From: Desulfamplus sp964425195
GTDB taxonomy: Bacteria > Desulfobacterota > Desulfobacteria > Desulfobacterales > Desulfobacteraceae
Length of the DNA: 64,000 bases
Direction: 5' to 3'
Assembly: GCA_964425195.1 (NCBI GenBank)
Contig: CAYRLG010000003.1
Span: 137,511 to 201,510, forward strand
The position numbers were made by a program, and so were the translations under genes. Positions 1 to 8,959 of this stretch are shown in pieces (position 1 is the first letter of the stretch; every line of letters begins with the position of its first letter). Below the pieces are notes generated by a model that ran no database searches, had not been told where the DNA came from, and was given only the letters and a program-made list of their open reading frames with translations.

Positions 1-674
1 TAGAGTATAATAAAAGGTTTCTGCCTTGATACAGCAGAAACAACATTTTGATCTCTGCCTAATACACCAATGGGTATCAATTTTAATCCTAAGTATTTTG
101 TAGTGGTTGCCATAAATTTACCCAAAGCATTTTTGGCACTCTGGAGACCCGGTGACTGATTGATAACCACCATCACAGAATTTTTAAACCCATTTAGTGT
201 AAGGATTTTAAGAAGAGAGTACGCATCAGTAAGTGATGTTGGATCAGGCGTGATGATAAGCATTAACTCTGATGATGCAAGACAAAATGAGATTACATCT
301 TTAGATATACCAGCAGCAGTATCAACTATAAAGTAGTCATAATGATCCAGCTTTGAAAACTGGTTAATAAGCTGAACAATCTGCTCAGGGGTAAGATTAG
401 CCATCTGTTCGATACCTGAACTTCCGGGAATGATATCAATACCTTCATAGTTTTCAACAAGAATCTCTCTAATATCTTTTTGGTGAAGTATTACATCTTT
501 CAGATTATATTCAGGGTAAATTTTAAATAGTATATTGATATTTGCAAGACCTAAATCAGCATCAAAGAGGCACGTGCTGTATCCAAGTTCAGCTAAATGG
601 AGGGCAAGATTTGCACTTATATTTGTTTTACCAACTCCTCCCTTACCGCTTGTTACCGTGATAACTCTTGTCAT
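1..674 (-). CDS. flhG: FlhG/FleN-type MinD ATPase, 3' end cut by window edge
   Basis: I translated this from the minus strand: it starts at ATG 674 and has no stop before base 1, so about 224 residues are visible and the C-terminus is missing. The N-terminus carries the deviant Walker A of the MinD/ParA group (SGKGGVGKTN), followed by a DADLGLANINIL segment and, near residue 115, DTAAGISKDV, then PDPTSLTDAYSLLK. This set is typical of FlhG/FleN/YlxH, the cytoplasmic ATPase that works with FlhF to set flagellar number and position. A plain MinD or ParA is less likely because of the PDPTSLTDAY segment. The flhF or fliA partners would lie outside the window. The gene is divergent from the UPF0280 gene. 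Confidence 0.85.
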   Translation of the reverse strand, partial: MTRVITVTSGKGGVGKTNISANLALHLAELGYSTCLFDADLGLANINILFKIYPEYNLKDVILHQKDIREILVENYEGIDIIPGSSGIEQMANLTPEQIVQLINQFSKLDHYDYFIVDTAAGISKDVISFCLASSELMLIITPDPTSLTDAYSLLKILTLNGFKNSVMVVINQSPGLQSAKNALGKFMATTTKYLGLKLIPIGVLGRDQNVVSAVSRQKPFIIL

Positions 675-927
675 ACATCTCCCTCTATATTAAAATCTCT
701 TAAAGCATCAACATTGAATAACCTTTAGGATTAAATAACTTTTAGGGTTTCTAATACAAAAAAACTCATTTGTAAATTCAGATTATACATAAACCTTATC
801 AATTCTAAGGTTAGATTTCAGTATCAATGATTAATAATGTTTGTTATATCAATTTAAGCATGGTGCATAATTTGGAAAAAAATTATAGCAAAGTAGAATT
901 AAAAATTTTTCAATAGGCTCATAAGTA
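675..927. other. Divergent intergenic region, flhG / UPF0280
   Basis: AT-rich spacer of about 250 bases between two divergent genes, so it must carry promoters in both directions. I see no convincing -35/-10 pair, hairpin or tRNA in it. Confidence 0.5.
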
Positions 928-1659
928 ATGTTTGAGAATCGGAAATATCGATCAAAATCAAGAAGAGAGGGGCTTGTCTGTTTTACTGTCACAGCTAAAG
1001 AGACAGACCTTCATATACAAGCTACCTCTGATTTATCAAAGATAGCCTTGACAAAGATGCTTCAACTGCGTGATTTTGTGGAGTCATATATAGAAATTCA
1101 TCCAGAGTTTAAGATATCTTTTACTCCTTTAGAACCTGTAATTCCAGCTATCCCTAAAATAGTTAGAGATATGATAGATGCTGGAAAAAGAGCAGGTGTA
1201 GGACCAATGGCTGCAATAGCAGGGGCAATTGCACAACATACAGGAGATGAGCTTTTAAGATATTCATCAGAAGTGATTGTTGAAAATGGAGGAGATATAT
1301 TTTTTAAAATCAACTCTGATATGGTCTTTGCAATATTTGCAGGGAAATCTCCTTTAAGCATGAAAGTTGGAGCACGTATTGCTCCAACTAAGTTAGGCTC
1401 TGGTATGGCAATTTGTACATCATCTGGAACAGTTGGTCATTCTATAAGTTTTGGTAAAGCTGATGCAGCCACTGTAATTGCCAACTCATGTTCAATTGCA
1501 GATGCAGCAGCCACAGCTCTTGGCAATATAGTGAAGCAGGAGTGCGATATTGAAAAGGCAATAGAAGTTGGACAGCATATTGATGGTGTTAATGGAGTTA
1601 TTATAATTAAGGGAAAGCGACTTGGAGCATGGGGAGAGTTTGAACTTGTAGGTCTTTAG
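928..1659 (+). CDS. UPF0280 family (ApbE-like fold) protein
   Basis: A 243-residue protein matching the UPF0280 family, which is related to the ApbE flavin-transferase fold. Glycine/alanine-rich segments characteristic of the family are visible: GKRAGVGPMAAIAGAIAQ near residue 88, VENGGDIFF near 119, and an ADAAATALGN stretch near 188. There is no signal peptide. The biochemical role of this family is not established. It is followed within 93 bases by a ferredoxin and then a HEAT-like gene on the same strand, which suggests one transcript and possibly a redox-linked task. The ribosome-binding site before the ATG is weak. Confidence 0.8.
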   Translation: MFENRKYRSKSRREGLVCFTVTAKETDLHIQATSDLSKIALTKMLQLRDFVESYIEIHPEFKISFTPLEPVIPAIPKIVRDMIDAGKRAGVGPMAAIAGAIAQHTGDELLRYSSEVIVENGGDIFFKINSDMVFAIFAGKSPLSMKVGARIAPTKLGSGMAICTSSGTVGHSISFGKADAATVIANSCSIADAAATALGNIVKQECDIEKAIEVGQHIDGVNGVIIIKGKRLGAWGEFELVGL

Positions 1660-1752
1660 CACCTAAAGTTTTCTAAATCGACTAATCTTTGCGTTGTCTA
1701 AAACTGCAACTGTATTATCTTTATACAAAAATTAAGATAGGATCTCTTTAAG

Positions 1753-1953
1753 ATGAGAAAATTGGTTATTGATATAACTGACTGTGTTTTATGCGATATC
1801 TGCATAGATATGTGCCCTAAAATCTTTGTAAAAAATCAAGCTGGATATATTGAGATAGTAGAAAATCTCACAGACGACATTTTACAACAATTTAAGGACG
1901 ATATAGATGACGTTATAAAAAGCTGTAGAGGAGATTGTATATCATGGGAATGA
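1753..1953 (+). CDS. Small [4Fe-4S] ferredoxin
   Basis: A 66-residue cytoplasmic electron carrier. It has C11-x2-C14-x2-C17-x3-C21-P, a full [4Fe-4S] binding motif, plus C58 and C62 near the C-terminus. One of these could complete or stabilise a cluster in the single-cluster (Fer4_13-like) layout. The acidic middle segment (about residues 38-52) is typical of ferredoxins. An AGGATC ribosome-binding site precedes the ATG. The end overlaps the start of the following HEAT-like gene by 10 bases, so the two are probably translationally coupled. The redox partner is unknown. Confidence 0.85.
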   Translation: MRKLVIDITDCVLCDICIDMCPKIFVKNQAGYIEIVENLTDDILQQFKDDIDDVIKSCRGDCISWE

Positions 1954-2420
1954 GAAGAGTTAAACAGCAAGTTTATGAACTTCTTTTGATGAGTGATGAG
2001 AAAAAGGCGATAGAGGAGCTTCTTAAAATCCCTCCAGCTCAATCAATAAATCCACTTTTTTCATTCATACAAAGTACTAACGAACAGATAAAATGGCGTT
2101 CTGTTAGGGCGATGGGGAAAGTTGTGGCACAGATGGCATTTAGCAATATTGAGTCTGCAAGAGTTGTAATGAGGCGACTTATGTGGAGTCTTAACGATGA
2201 ATCTGGAGGTATTGGCTGGGGTGCCCCTGAGGCTATGGGCGAAATAATGGCTCAAGATAAGAGGCTTGCTGATGAGTATTATAAAATCCTTCTCTCCTAC
2301 ATAGATGAAGATGGTAACTTTCTTGAACATGAACCTCTTAGAAAAGGGGCTATTTGGGCGGTAGAACGTATATCAAAGAGATATCCAACGCTACCTATTT
2401 CTCTACCTTCTACCTCTTGA
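1944..2420 (+). CDS. HEAT-repeat-like protein
   Basis: The open frame runs from 1935, but ATG 1944 fits better: GAGGAG lies about 10 bases upstream inside the ferredoxin gene. This gives 158 residues. The sequence is helical and contains paired-helix segments (IKWRSVRAMGKVVAQMA near residue 50 and PLRKGAIWAVERISK near 135) and a GGIGWGAPEAMGEIM block, as in the DVU0298-type HEAT proteins of sulfate reducers. Such proteins are usually protein-binding scaffolds. Its 3' end overlaps the converging REC-FapA gene by 18 bases. The function is unknown. Confidence 0.65.
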   Translation: MGMRRVKQQVYELLLMSDEKKAIEELLKIPPAQSINPLFSFIQSTNEQIKWRSVRAMGKVVAQMAFSNIESARVVMRRLMWSLNDESGGIGWGAPEAMGEIMAQDKRLADEYYKILLSYIDEDGNFLEHEPLRKGAIWAVERISKRYPTLPISLPSTS

Positions 2421-5267
2421 ACTTACTATGGGTTCTATTTTCATCTCATAAAATTGTATATCTGGATTGTCGTTATTCAGAACCTGATAAATTTTTGAAC
2501 TTCTAATATCACTTGCTGCTTTCATGGCGCAGCGAGGTGCTTTAATTTGAGTTCCAGCAAATAATAACCCATGAACTGTTACACTCGGAATATCTCTTTT
2601 TAAAAGCCCTCTTGTTTGATTTTCATACCATTTTTGAAACTCATTTCTCTCTTTTATAATTTTATGTATCTGTATATTAGCAGAAGTTACCTTTATCTGG
2701 ATTGACTTTGACTTTGCTTGACTCTTTTCGTGTTGATAAAATAGCTTGTTTATAGTGTCACTTACCTTAGATATATTTTTATCAAGTTCAACTGCACGCT
2801 CTGTTATATGCTTTTTTACAACCTCACTTACAGCACTTTTGATTCCTAACAAGGCGTTCTCTTTCTCTGTTAAAAGCCCCTCTTGAATTTTTGACATATC
2901 AGATAGAGTGTTTAGCTGCTCAAAAATCTTTTTCTCACACTCTTTTTGAATACCCTCAAGCTCTTCAAGCCTCTTTTTCTCACTGTCAATCTGCTCATTA
3001 AACTTATTAATCGCATCATTTGCGTGATCGTCAGATCCCGGGAATAGACTACATGGAGATGAGGTTTGGCTGCCAATCTCTTTTGCTTCAATCCCTTTTG
3101 CAGCATGAATTAAACTTGCAATAATTCTACCCCTTGAAATTAAAACTTTACCACTTGTTATAATAGTGCAATCAATAATCTCCTTTTCAATAACCACATC
3201 ACCACGAGCAGAGACAACACTCTTTTTCATTGATTGTGCAACAAGAAGATTTCCTCCAGATACAATATTTGCATTGATAATGTTATTTTTAACAATAATG
3301 TTATTTTCAACATTAACCTCTCCTTCGTCAATATCATTAACAGTTAGGTTATCAGCCTTTACAGAAAAACCGGGCAAAAGAGTTCCTGTTACATTAACAT
3401 CTCCACCAAAAATTATGTTACCAGTTCTAAAATCGACATTACCATCAACAGCTTTTTCGTGCATCACACTTATTCTGCCACCAATGGTCAAATCTGGTCT
3501 TCCATTAACCTCTGCTGTAACTGTCAATCCATCCTTAGATATTGCCGCACCTTTTCCAGCACTAAGTTCTACATCAAGAGCAATAGGAGCTGGAATCTCT
3601 AACCCTTTAACAGTACTCCCTTTTATAGGCTGTATAATAGAGACTTTTCGAGCTAAAACAGTTCCCGGGGTAACATTAACTATCTCTCCCCTATCTCTGT
3701 AATCAAATTTGCCTGATGCAAGCTCTCTACCAAACCGTGCATTTTCATCTTCAAAAAAGTATTTTATTGTGGCATTACGTCCGGGTTTTACAGCTCTACC
3801 TCTTGCAATAATAAATGGCTTTCTATTTTTTGTTGATGCTCTTCTAATAAAAAGTTCAATATCAATATCATCTGCCAAACCATAAATTATCTGGTGGGTT
3901 CTAAGTAGATACTTTAAATTTTCAGGATTCATATCAACAGGCATTTTACCCACAAGCCTTATTTTTGCCTCCATTTCATCAGCACTTATAGTTAATTCAA
4001 AGCATCGTCTATCTCCGATAAGAAGGAGTGTATCTCTTTTTTTATCCTCTATATTGCTGCTTTGGGTCAAATTGGAATTTTTAGAAATTACAGAGTCAAT
4101 AATATCTGCCTGATTATCTGAAATTATGGAGTTAGCAAGCATAATATCTCTTATCTTTTTAATCGTAACACTCTTACCAAAATCGATAAGTTGCTCTTCT
4201 AAAACATCTAAAACCTCTTGCTCAGTTACAAAATTTTTATCAATAGCAATTTTGCAAAATAGTTTATCAAAAGCCCTCTGCCTGAAGAAGAGTTGCTTTT
4301 TCTTATTTAGTATGATCTTTTTTTCTACACTATCAAATTTATTACTCTCTTCTCCGGAAGATTTACTATCTGACTCGCTTTTTAGTATCTCTTCTCTTTC
4401 AGAGTAGGTCATATCAATTATAATTGAGTCTCTTTGCTCTTCTGTAATAACATTCTCACTTACAAGAATAGAGCCAATAAGGCGACATATAGATGTTTGA
4501 GCAAACTCTTTTGATTGGATATCAAGACACCTTTTTATATCAGTTAGACTGACTCCATACTCCTTTACAGCGATCACTCCAAAGGATTTACCCATTGTTC
4601 TACGGGAGGCTGCAATAAGTTTTCCCATATCTTCTGAAGAGATAAGCTCTTTTTCAAAGAGTATATTTTCAAGAGAGACATCTCTACCTGCTTGTCGAGC
4701 ACTTTGAGTTGCGGTCATTGCAGATTCTAACTGCCTACGAGTGATAAATCCATGATTCAATGCTATCTTTCCAAGGGTCATGTCATTACGATAGTCATTA
4801 AACTTTTTAATATCTTTTTGCATAATATTGAGTTCACAACATTCAGATATTTTAGGATAAATATCGATCTCTCTTAACTTTTCAGGATATTCAGAAGCGT
4901 AATGGACAACTATATCTAACTCATCAATATTCCAAGGTTTGCTGATAAATCTATGGGCTATCTTCTGGTTTAGTGCTGCTGCAACGCTCTCTCTATCTGA
5001 ATATCCTGACATAAGAACTCTTATTGCATCTGGGAGAGTATCCATTGTCTCTTCAAGCATCTCAATACCTGTCATCTTAGGCATTCTCTGATCTGCTAAT
5101 ATTAAGAAGATATCATCTTCATCTTTTCTGTTAGCAATAAGCTCAAGAGCCTCTGTACCATTAGATGCAGAGAGTATATTATAACCTTTTCGAGACAATA
5201 TCCTCTCTAAGGTTTTGAGAATTGAGTTTTGATCATCAACAATTAGTATGGTTTTGTTTGTTGTCAT
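2403..5267 (-). CDS. Response regulator receiver fused to FapA (DUF342) domain
   Basis: The frame is open to 5351, but ATG 5267 has AAGGAA upstream and begins directly with a receiver domain, giving 954 residues. Residues 5-120 are a CheY-like receiver of the type found with HD-GYP proteins: acidic D11/D12, phosphoacceptor D59 in LADQRMPKMTG, and K110 in FISKPWN. About residues 165-390 hold repeated segments of the form G-x-I-L-x3-x-I-T-x2-Q, resembling MshEN/T2SSE N-terminal nucleotide-binding repeats. About 440-800 is FapA/DUF342 with beta-helix-like repeats, followed by a long coiled coil (about 750-870). FapA domains are linked to polar or flagellar localisation and DNA binding in other bacteria. 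The output here is unknown. No partner kinase is adjacent. Confidence 0.75.
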   Translation of the reverse strand: MTTNKTILIVDDQNSILKTLERILSRKGYNILSASNGTEALELIANRKDEDDIFLILADQRMPKMTGIEMLEETMDTLPDAIRVLMSGYSDRESVAAALNQKIAHRFISKPWNIDELDIVVHYASEYPEKLREIDIYPKISECCELNIMQKDIKKFNDYRNDMTLGKIALNHGFITRRQLESAMTATQSARQAGRDVSLENILFEKELISSEDMGKLIAASRRTMGKSFGVIAVKEYGVSLTDIKRCLDIQSKEFAQTSICRLIGSILVSENVITEEQRDSIIIDMTYSEREEILKSESDSKSSGEESNKFDSVEKKIILNKKKQLFFRQRAFDKLFCKIAIDKNFVTEQEVLDVLEEQLIDFGKSVTIKKIRDIMLANSIISDNQADIIDSVISKNSNLTQSSNIEDKKRDTLLLIGDRRCFELTISADEMEAKIRLVGKMPVDMNPENLKYLLRTHQIIYGLADDIDIELFIRRASTKNRKPFIIARGRAVKPGRNATIKYFFEDENARFGRELASGKFDYRDRGEIVNVTPGTVLARKVSIIQPIKGSTVKGLEIPAPIALDVELSAGKGAAISKDGLTVTAEVNGRPDLTIGGRISVMHEKAVDGNVDFRTGNIIFGGDVNVTGTLLPGFSVKADNLTVNDIDEGEVNVENNIIVKNNIINANIVSGGNLLVAQSMKKSVVSARGDVVIEKEIIDCTIITSGKVLISRGRIIASLIHAAKGIEAKEIGSQTSSPCSLFPGSDDHANDAINKFNEQIDSEKKRLEELEGIQKECEKKIFEQLNTLSDMSKIQEGLLTEKENALLGIKSAVSEVVKKHITERAVELDKNISKVSDTINKLFYQHEKSQAKSKSIQIKVTSANIQIHKIIKERNEFQKWYENQTRGLLKRDIPSVTVHGLLFAGTQIKAPRCAMKAASDIRSSKIYQVLNNDNPDIQFYEMKIEPIVSSRGRR

Positions 5268-5374
5268 ATTGTGCCAATTCCTTAAATCTTCCATTACCAA
5301 CCATAATTCTAATTTTGGAGATTGTATTATGCTATTTTTGGTAGTGGTCAAACCAGTTGATAAAGTAGATTTTA

Positions 5375-5400
5375 TAGCCGAGCGATAAATCGCACGGCTA
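5375..5400. repeat. REP-like palindrome, family A, copy 1
   Basis: A 26-base palindrome with arms TAGCCG/CGGCTA, one mismatch, then GCGAT/ATCGC, lying downstream of proC. A near-identical copy (24 of 26 bases) lies inverted at 54837-54862. It may act as a transcription terminator or be a dispersed REP element. Confidence 0.6.
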
Positions 5401-5495
5401 AGGAGTTTAAGAAGAGTCCACTAAAGTGGAATATAATAACGGTCGGCTTTGACTAACTTATTTTACTTTAGCTAAGAAATTTATTTCAGGGCTTT

Positions 5496-6347
5496 CTATT
5501 TTCCATTATTGTTTTCAAAATTTTGAATCATAATATCTCCAAGCTCTTTAGAACGGTTGGTAGCAGATTCAATAGCATTAATAATTGTTGTTCTAAGTCC
5601 GCCTGCTTCAAGAGTGTGAATGCCTGCAATTGCAGTTCCTCCGGGTGATGTTACTCTATCTTTGAGTTGTCCTGGATGCTCTTTTGACTCTAAGAGCATC
5701 TTTGCAGCTCCTAAAATCGTTTGGCTTGAGAGCAAAAGGGAATCTTTTCTTGAAAGCCCCATTTTAACACCAGCGTCAGCCATAGCATCAACAATCATAA
5801 ATATATAAGCCGGACCACTGCCACTAAGTCCTGTAAACGCATCCATCAAAATATTCTCCTCTATAAATACACTTATACCTACAGAGTCGAAAATTGCTTT
5901 TGCAAGCTCAATGTCTCCATCCTCTACATATTGACCAGCAGCAATTGCTGTTGCACTTGCTTTAACAAATGCACATATATTTGGCATTACACGAATAAGT
6001 CGAAGCTCCTTACCAAGACCAGATGCAATTGCAGCTAATGGTACTCCAGCAGCAATTGAGATAATCAGTTTTGAGCGATCCAACGCAGATGCTGTCTGTT
6101 TGAGAACTTTACCAAGAATTTGAGGTTTAGTTGCATATATAATTATCTCTGAGCGTTGAGCAACTTCCATATTGTTAGTTGTGGTCAACACACCATATTT
6201 TTCCTCTATCTCCTTCAAAGGCTCTTTGCGAACATCTGAACAGATGATATTTTCAGGCTTAGTAGCCTTTGACATAACAAGACCGCTTATTAGGGCTTCT
6301 CCCATGTTTCCACTTCCAATAAAACCGATTTTTTTATTTTGCAGCAT
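5496..6347 (-). CDS. proC: Pyrroline-5-carboxylate reductase
   Basis: A 283-residue cytosolic enzyme that reduces 1-pyrroline-5-carboxylate to L-proline with NAD(P)H, the last step of proline synthesis. It has the N-terminal Rossmann motif IGFIGSGNMGEAL (from residue 7) and the C-terminal P5CR signature region DRVTSPGGTAIAGIHTLEAGG (around residue 236). The length is somewhat above the usual 265-275. It appears monocistronic; the REC-FapA gene follows more than 200 bases downstream on the same strand with a palindrome between them. Confidence 0.93.
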   Translation of the reverse strand: MLQNKKIGFIGSGNMGEALISGLVMSKATKPENIICSDVRKEPLKEIEEKYGVLTTTNNMEVAQRSEIIIYATKPQILGKVLKQTASALDRSKLIISIAAGVPLAAIASGLGKELRLIRVMPNICAFVKASATAIAAGQYVEDGDIELAKAIFDSVGISVFIEENILMDAFTGLSGSGPAYIFMIVDAMADAGVKMGLSRKDSLLLSSQTILGAAKMLLESKEHPGQLKDRVTSPGGTAIAGIHTLEAGGLRTTIINAIESATNRSKELGDIMIQNFENNNGK

Positions 6348-6365
6348 GATTTGTTAACTCCTTAG

Positions 6366-6541
6366 AGCCTGTTGAAAATTATATGTAACAGGTAAATTGA
6401 TTAAAAAGAAATATACTTTAAATGGATTAATCTAAAAAAGTTAATTTTATGACCATTTAGAGTATAAATGATAAAATTAGCCAAATATAGTAGCGATTTG
6501 ACATATAAGCAATGGAAAATAATATAATCTACTAACAGGCT
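6366..6541. repeat. Possible MITE-like element with 8-bp terminal inverted repeats
   Basis: AGCCTGTT at 6366-6373 is matched by AACAGGCT at 6534-6541, with partial further similarity inward (an ATTATAT block in both arms). The 176-base interior is non-coding. No clear target-site duplication is visible, so this is tentative. Confidence 0.3.
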
Positions 6542-6673
6542 GTGAAGTCATCTTATCGACAGTTTTGAGCTTTACTCTCTTCAAAGTTGAGTATATCTTC
6601 TGAACCAGAACTATAAATCACTCTTAAAAACCTTAAATGCTAATTATAAGTCGCTTTTTAGCTTCTTATTTCC

Positions 6674-6702
6674 TTGACACTTTATGGTTGTGCTACTATA
6701 TC
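6674..6702 (+). promoter_or_regulatory. Sigma70-type promoter for fusA
   Basis: TTGACA at 6674-6679, a 17-base spacer and TATATC at 6697-6702, about 75 bases before the fusA ATG. The -35 matches consensus; the -10 is weaker. Confidence 0.5.
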
Positions 6703-6777
6703 AACTATTTCTCTATTAAATTGATAAAACATAGATAATATATCGATATATTCAGACATAGTAGGCATAATAAAATT

Positions 6778-8895
6778 ATGAAAAAACCAAATATTTCAAG
6801 CATAAGAAACATAGGCATCATGGCACACATAGATGCTGGTAAAACAACTGTAACTGAAAGAATTCTCTATTATACTGGTAAATCTCACAAAATAGGCGAA
6901 GTTCATGATGGCGAAGCTGTCATGGACTGGATGGAGGATGAACAAAACCGTGGGATCACCATTACATCGGCTGTTACAACCTGTCAGTGGAAAAATGCAC
7001 AGGTGCAAATTATAGATACTCCGGGACATGTTGATTTTACCATTGAGGTTGAGCGAGCTTTGCGTGTTTTAGATGGTGCGGTCGGAGTTTTTTGTGCAGT
7101 GGCTGGTGTTGAACCTCAATCTGAAACTGTCTGGAGGCAGGCTGACAAATATGCAGTTCCAAGAATTGCATTTATAAACAAAATGGATCGTATAGGTGCA
7201 GATTTTTATAATGCTGTTGAGATGATCCATGAAAAATTAAATGCAAATCCTCTGCCTCTTCAGATTCCAGTTGGCAGTGAAGACTCTTTTACAGGAGTTG
7301 TTGATCTTGTAAACATGAAACAGATAATATGGGATGATGACACGTTAGGGGCAGAATTTTCTGTATCTGATATTGACGATTCTGATTTAGAGATAGTTCA
7401 AAAGGCAGATGAGTACAGAACAAAACTTCTTGAGGCAATATCAGAATTTGATGATAACATAATGGAGAGATACTTAGCTGAAGAGGAGATTCCAACTTCT
7501 GATCTTATCAAAGCTATAAGAAATGCAACAGTTGGGCGAAAAATCGTACCTGTTCTGTGTGGCACTGCCCTTAGAAATAAAGGTATTCAGCCTCTACTTG
7601 ATGCTATAAAAGATTATCTACCAAGCCCAGTAGATATTCCACCAGTCAAAGGGACTCACCCACATACCCACAACACAGTTGAATATCCGCCGCAAAAGAG
7701 TGCTCCATTGTCAGCTCTTATCTTTAAAGTCTCAATGATTGAGGGAAGAAAACTCTGTTTTCTCAGAATATATAGCGGTAAAATGGTTGCTGGTGAAGAT
7801 GTCTTTAATCCATGGTTAAAGAAAAAGGAGAAGCCATCTCGAATCTTTCAGATGCACGCAAATAAAATGGAGCGAATTGAAGAGGCATCGGCAGGAGATA
7901 TTGTAGGAGTTATGGGGCTTAAAGACTCTTCAACTGGAGAGACATTATGTTCTGCATCTAACCCAGTACTACTTGAGAGAATGGAATTTTATAAACCTGT
8001 TATCTCAATTGCCATTGAACCTAAAAGCCATGCAGATCAAGAAAAACTTGAAGATGTACTCAAAAAATTCACTATGGAAGACCCAACCCTTGAGGTAAAG
8101 ACAGATGACGATACAGGTCAGATAATTCTTTCAGGTATGGGAGAACTTCATCTTGAAATTATAATCAGCAGAATGATAAGAGAGTTTAACACCAATGTAA
8201 ATATGGGAAAACCACAGGTTGTTTATCGTGAGGTTATGGAGTCTCCTTCTAATGGTCACGCCATTTTTGAGAGAGATATTGCTGGAAAACCCCATTTTGC
8301 AGAGCTTGATATAACTCTCAATCCTTTAGAACGTGGAGCAGGAATCAAGTTTACGAATAGTTTAACTAAAGAGACGATTCAAGGTTATGTAGAGAGTGGT
8401 CGTAGTGCGGCAGAGAGCCGTAAGAATGCTGCCTCTGGAGGTGTAGATACACTAATCTCATCAGAGTTTATTGCTGCTATTGAAAAAGGGGCAAAAGAGG
8501 CTCTTGAGAGCGGATTTCTAAAAGGTTACCCTGTTGTTGATACAGAGATTGTTGTAAAAAGGTGCTCTTTACGAGATGGACAAAGTTATCCTCTTGCATT
8601 TTCAGTGTGTGCATCTATGGCGTGTAAAGATGCAATGGAAAAAGGTAAAATGTCTCTACTTCAGCCTATAATGGATGTTGAAGTTCTTGTTCCTGACAAC
8701 TACATGGGTGAAGCTATCTCTGATCTTAATACAAGAGGCGGTAAGATTGAGTCTATTGCTCCTAAGTCAAATATACAGGTTATCAAGGCAACTGTACCGC
8801 TATCCAAGATGTTTGGCTACTCAACAGCTTTGAGATCAGCAACTCAAGGTAGAGGCAACTTTACAATGAAATTTTCACGTTTTGGCAGAGCATAA
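6778..8895 (+). CDS. fusA: Elongation factor G
   Basis: A 705-residue translational GTPase that drives ribosomal translocation and, with RRF, recycling. The G domain is complete: AHIDAGKTT at 16-24 (G1), RGITITSA near 58-65 (G2), DTPGH at 80-84 (G3) and NKMD at 134-137 (G4). Domains II to V follow at the usual positions and length. It stands alone, without rpsL, rpsG or tuf, so it may be a second EF-G paralogue rather than the str-operon copy; that cannot be decided here. It has its own promoter upstream. A dapA-like gene follows after 64 bases. Confidence 0.92.
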   Translation: MKKPNISSIRNIGIMAHIDAGKTTVTERILYYTGKSHKIGEVHDGEAVMDWMEDEQNRGITITSAVTTCQWKNAQVQIIDTPGHVDFTIEVERALRVLDGAVGVFCAVAGVEPQSETVWRQADKYAVPRIAFINKMDRIGADFYNAVEMIHEKLNANPLPLQIPVGSEDSFTGVVDLVNMKQIIWDDDTLGAEFSVSDIDDSDLEIVQKADEYRTKLLEAISEFDDNIMERYLAEEEIPTSDLIKAIRNATVGRKIVPVLCGTALRNKGIQPLLDAIKDYLPSPVDIPPVKGTHPHTHNTVEYPPQKSAPLSALIFKVSMIEGRKLCFLRIYSGKMVAGEDVFNPWLKKKEKPSRIFQMHANKMERIEEASAGDIVGVMGLKDSSTGETLCSASNPVLLERMEFYKPVISIAIEPKSHADQEKLEDVLKKFTMEDPTLEVKTDDDTGQIILSGMGELHLEIIISRMIREFNTNVNMGKPQVVYREVMESPSNGHAIFERDIAGKPHFAELDITLNPLERGAGIKFTNSLTKETIQGYVESGRSAAESRKNAASGGVDTLISSEFIAAIEKGAKEALESGFLKGYPVVDTEIVVKRCSLRDGQSYPLAFSVCASMACKDAMEKGKMSLLQPIMDVEVLVPDNYMGEAISDLNTRGGKIESIAPKSNIQVIKATVPLSKMFGYSTALRSATQGRGNFTMKFSRFGRA

Positions 8896-8959
8896 GAGAT
8901 TTATAATTAAATATGAAACTACTTAGGAACAACTCTAATAATTATAAAGGGGTTTTTAT

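Larger units (their letters stand above)
6348..6777. other. 430-base divergent intergenic region, proC / fusA
   Basis: No credible gene is seen. The region holds a possible miniature inverted-repeat element (6366-6541) and a sigma70-type promoter for fusA (6674-6702). Confidence 0.6.

Noticed and set aside
3166..3702. 178-codon plus-strand frame
   Set aside because: It is antisense to the FapA domain, whose beta-helix repeats leave the opposite strand open. It has no ribosome-binding site and shows no family features.
6778..8895. The str operon
   Set aside because: fusA stands alone; rpsL, rpsG and tuf are absent from both sides.
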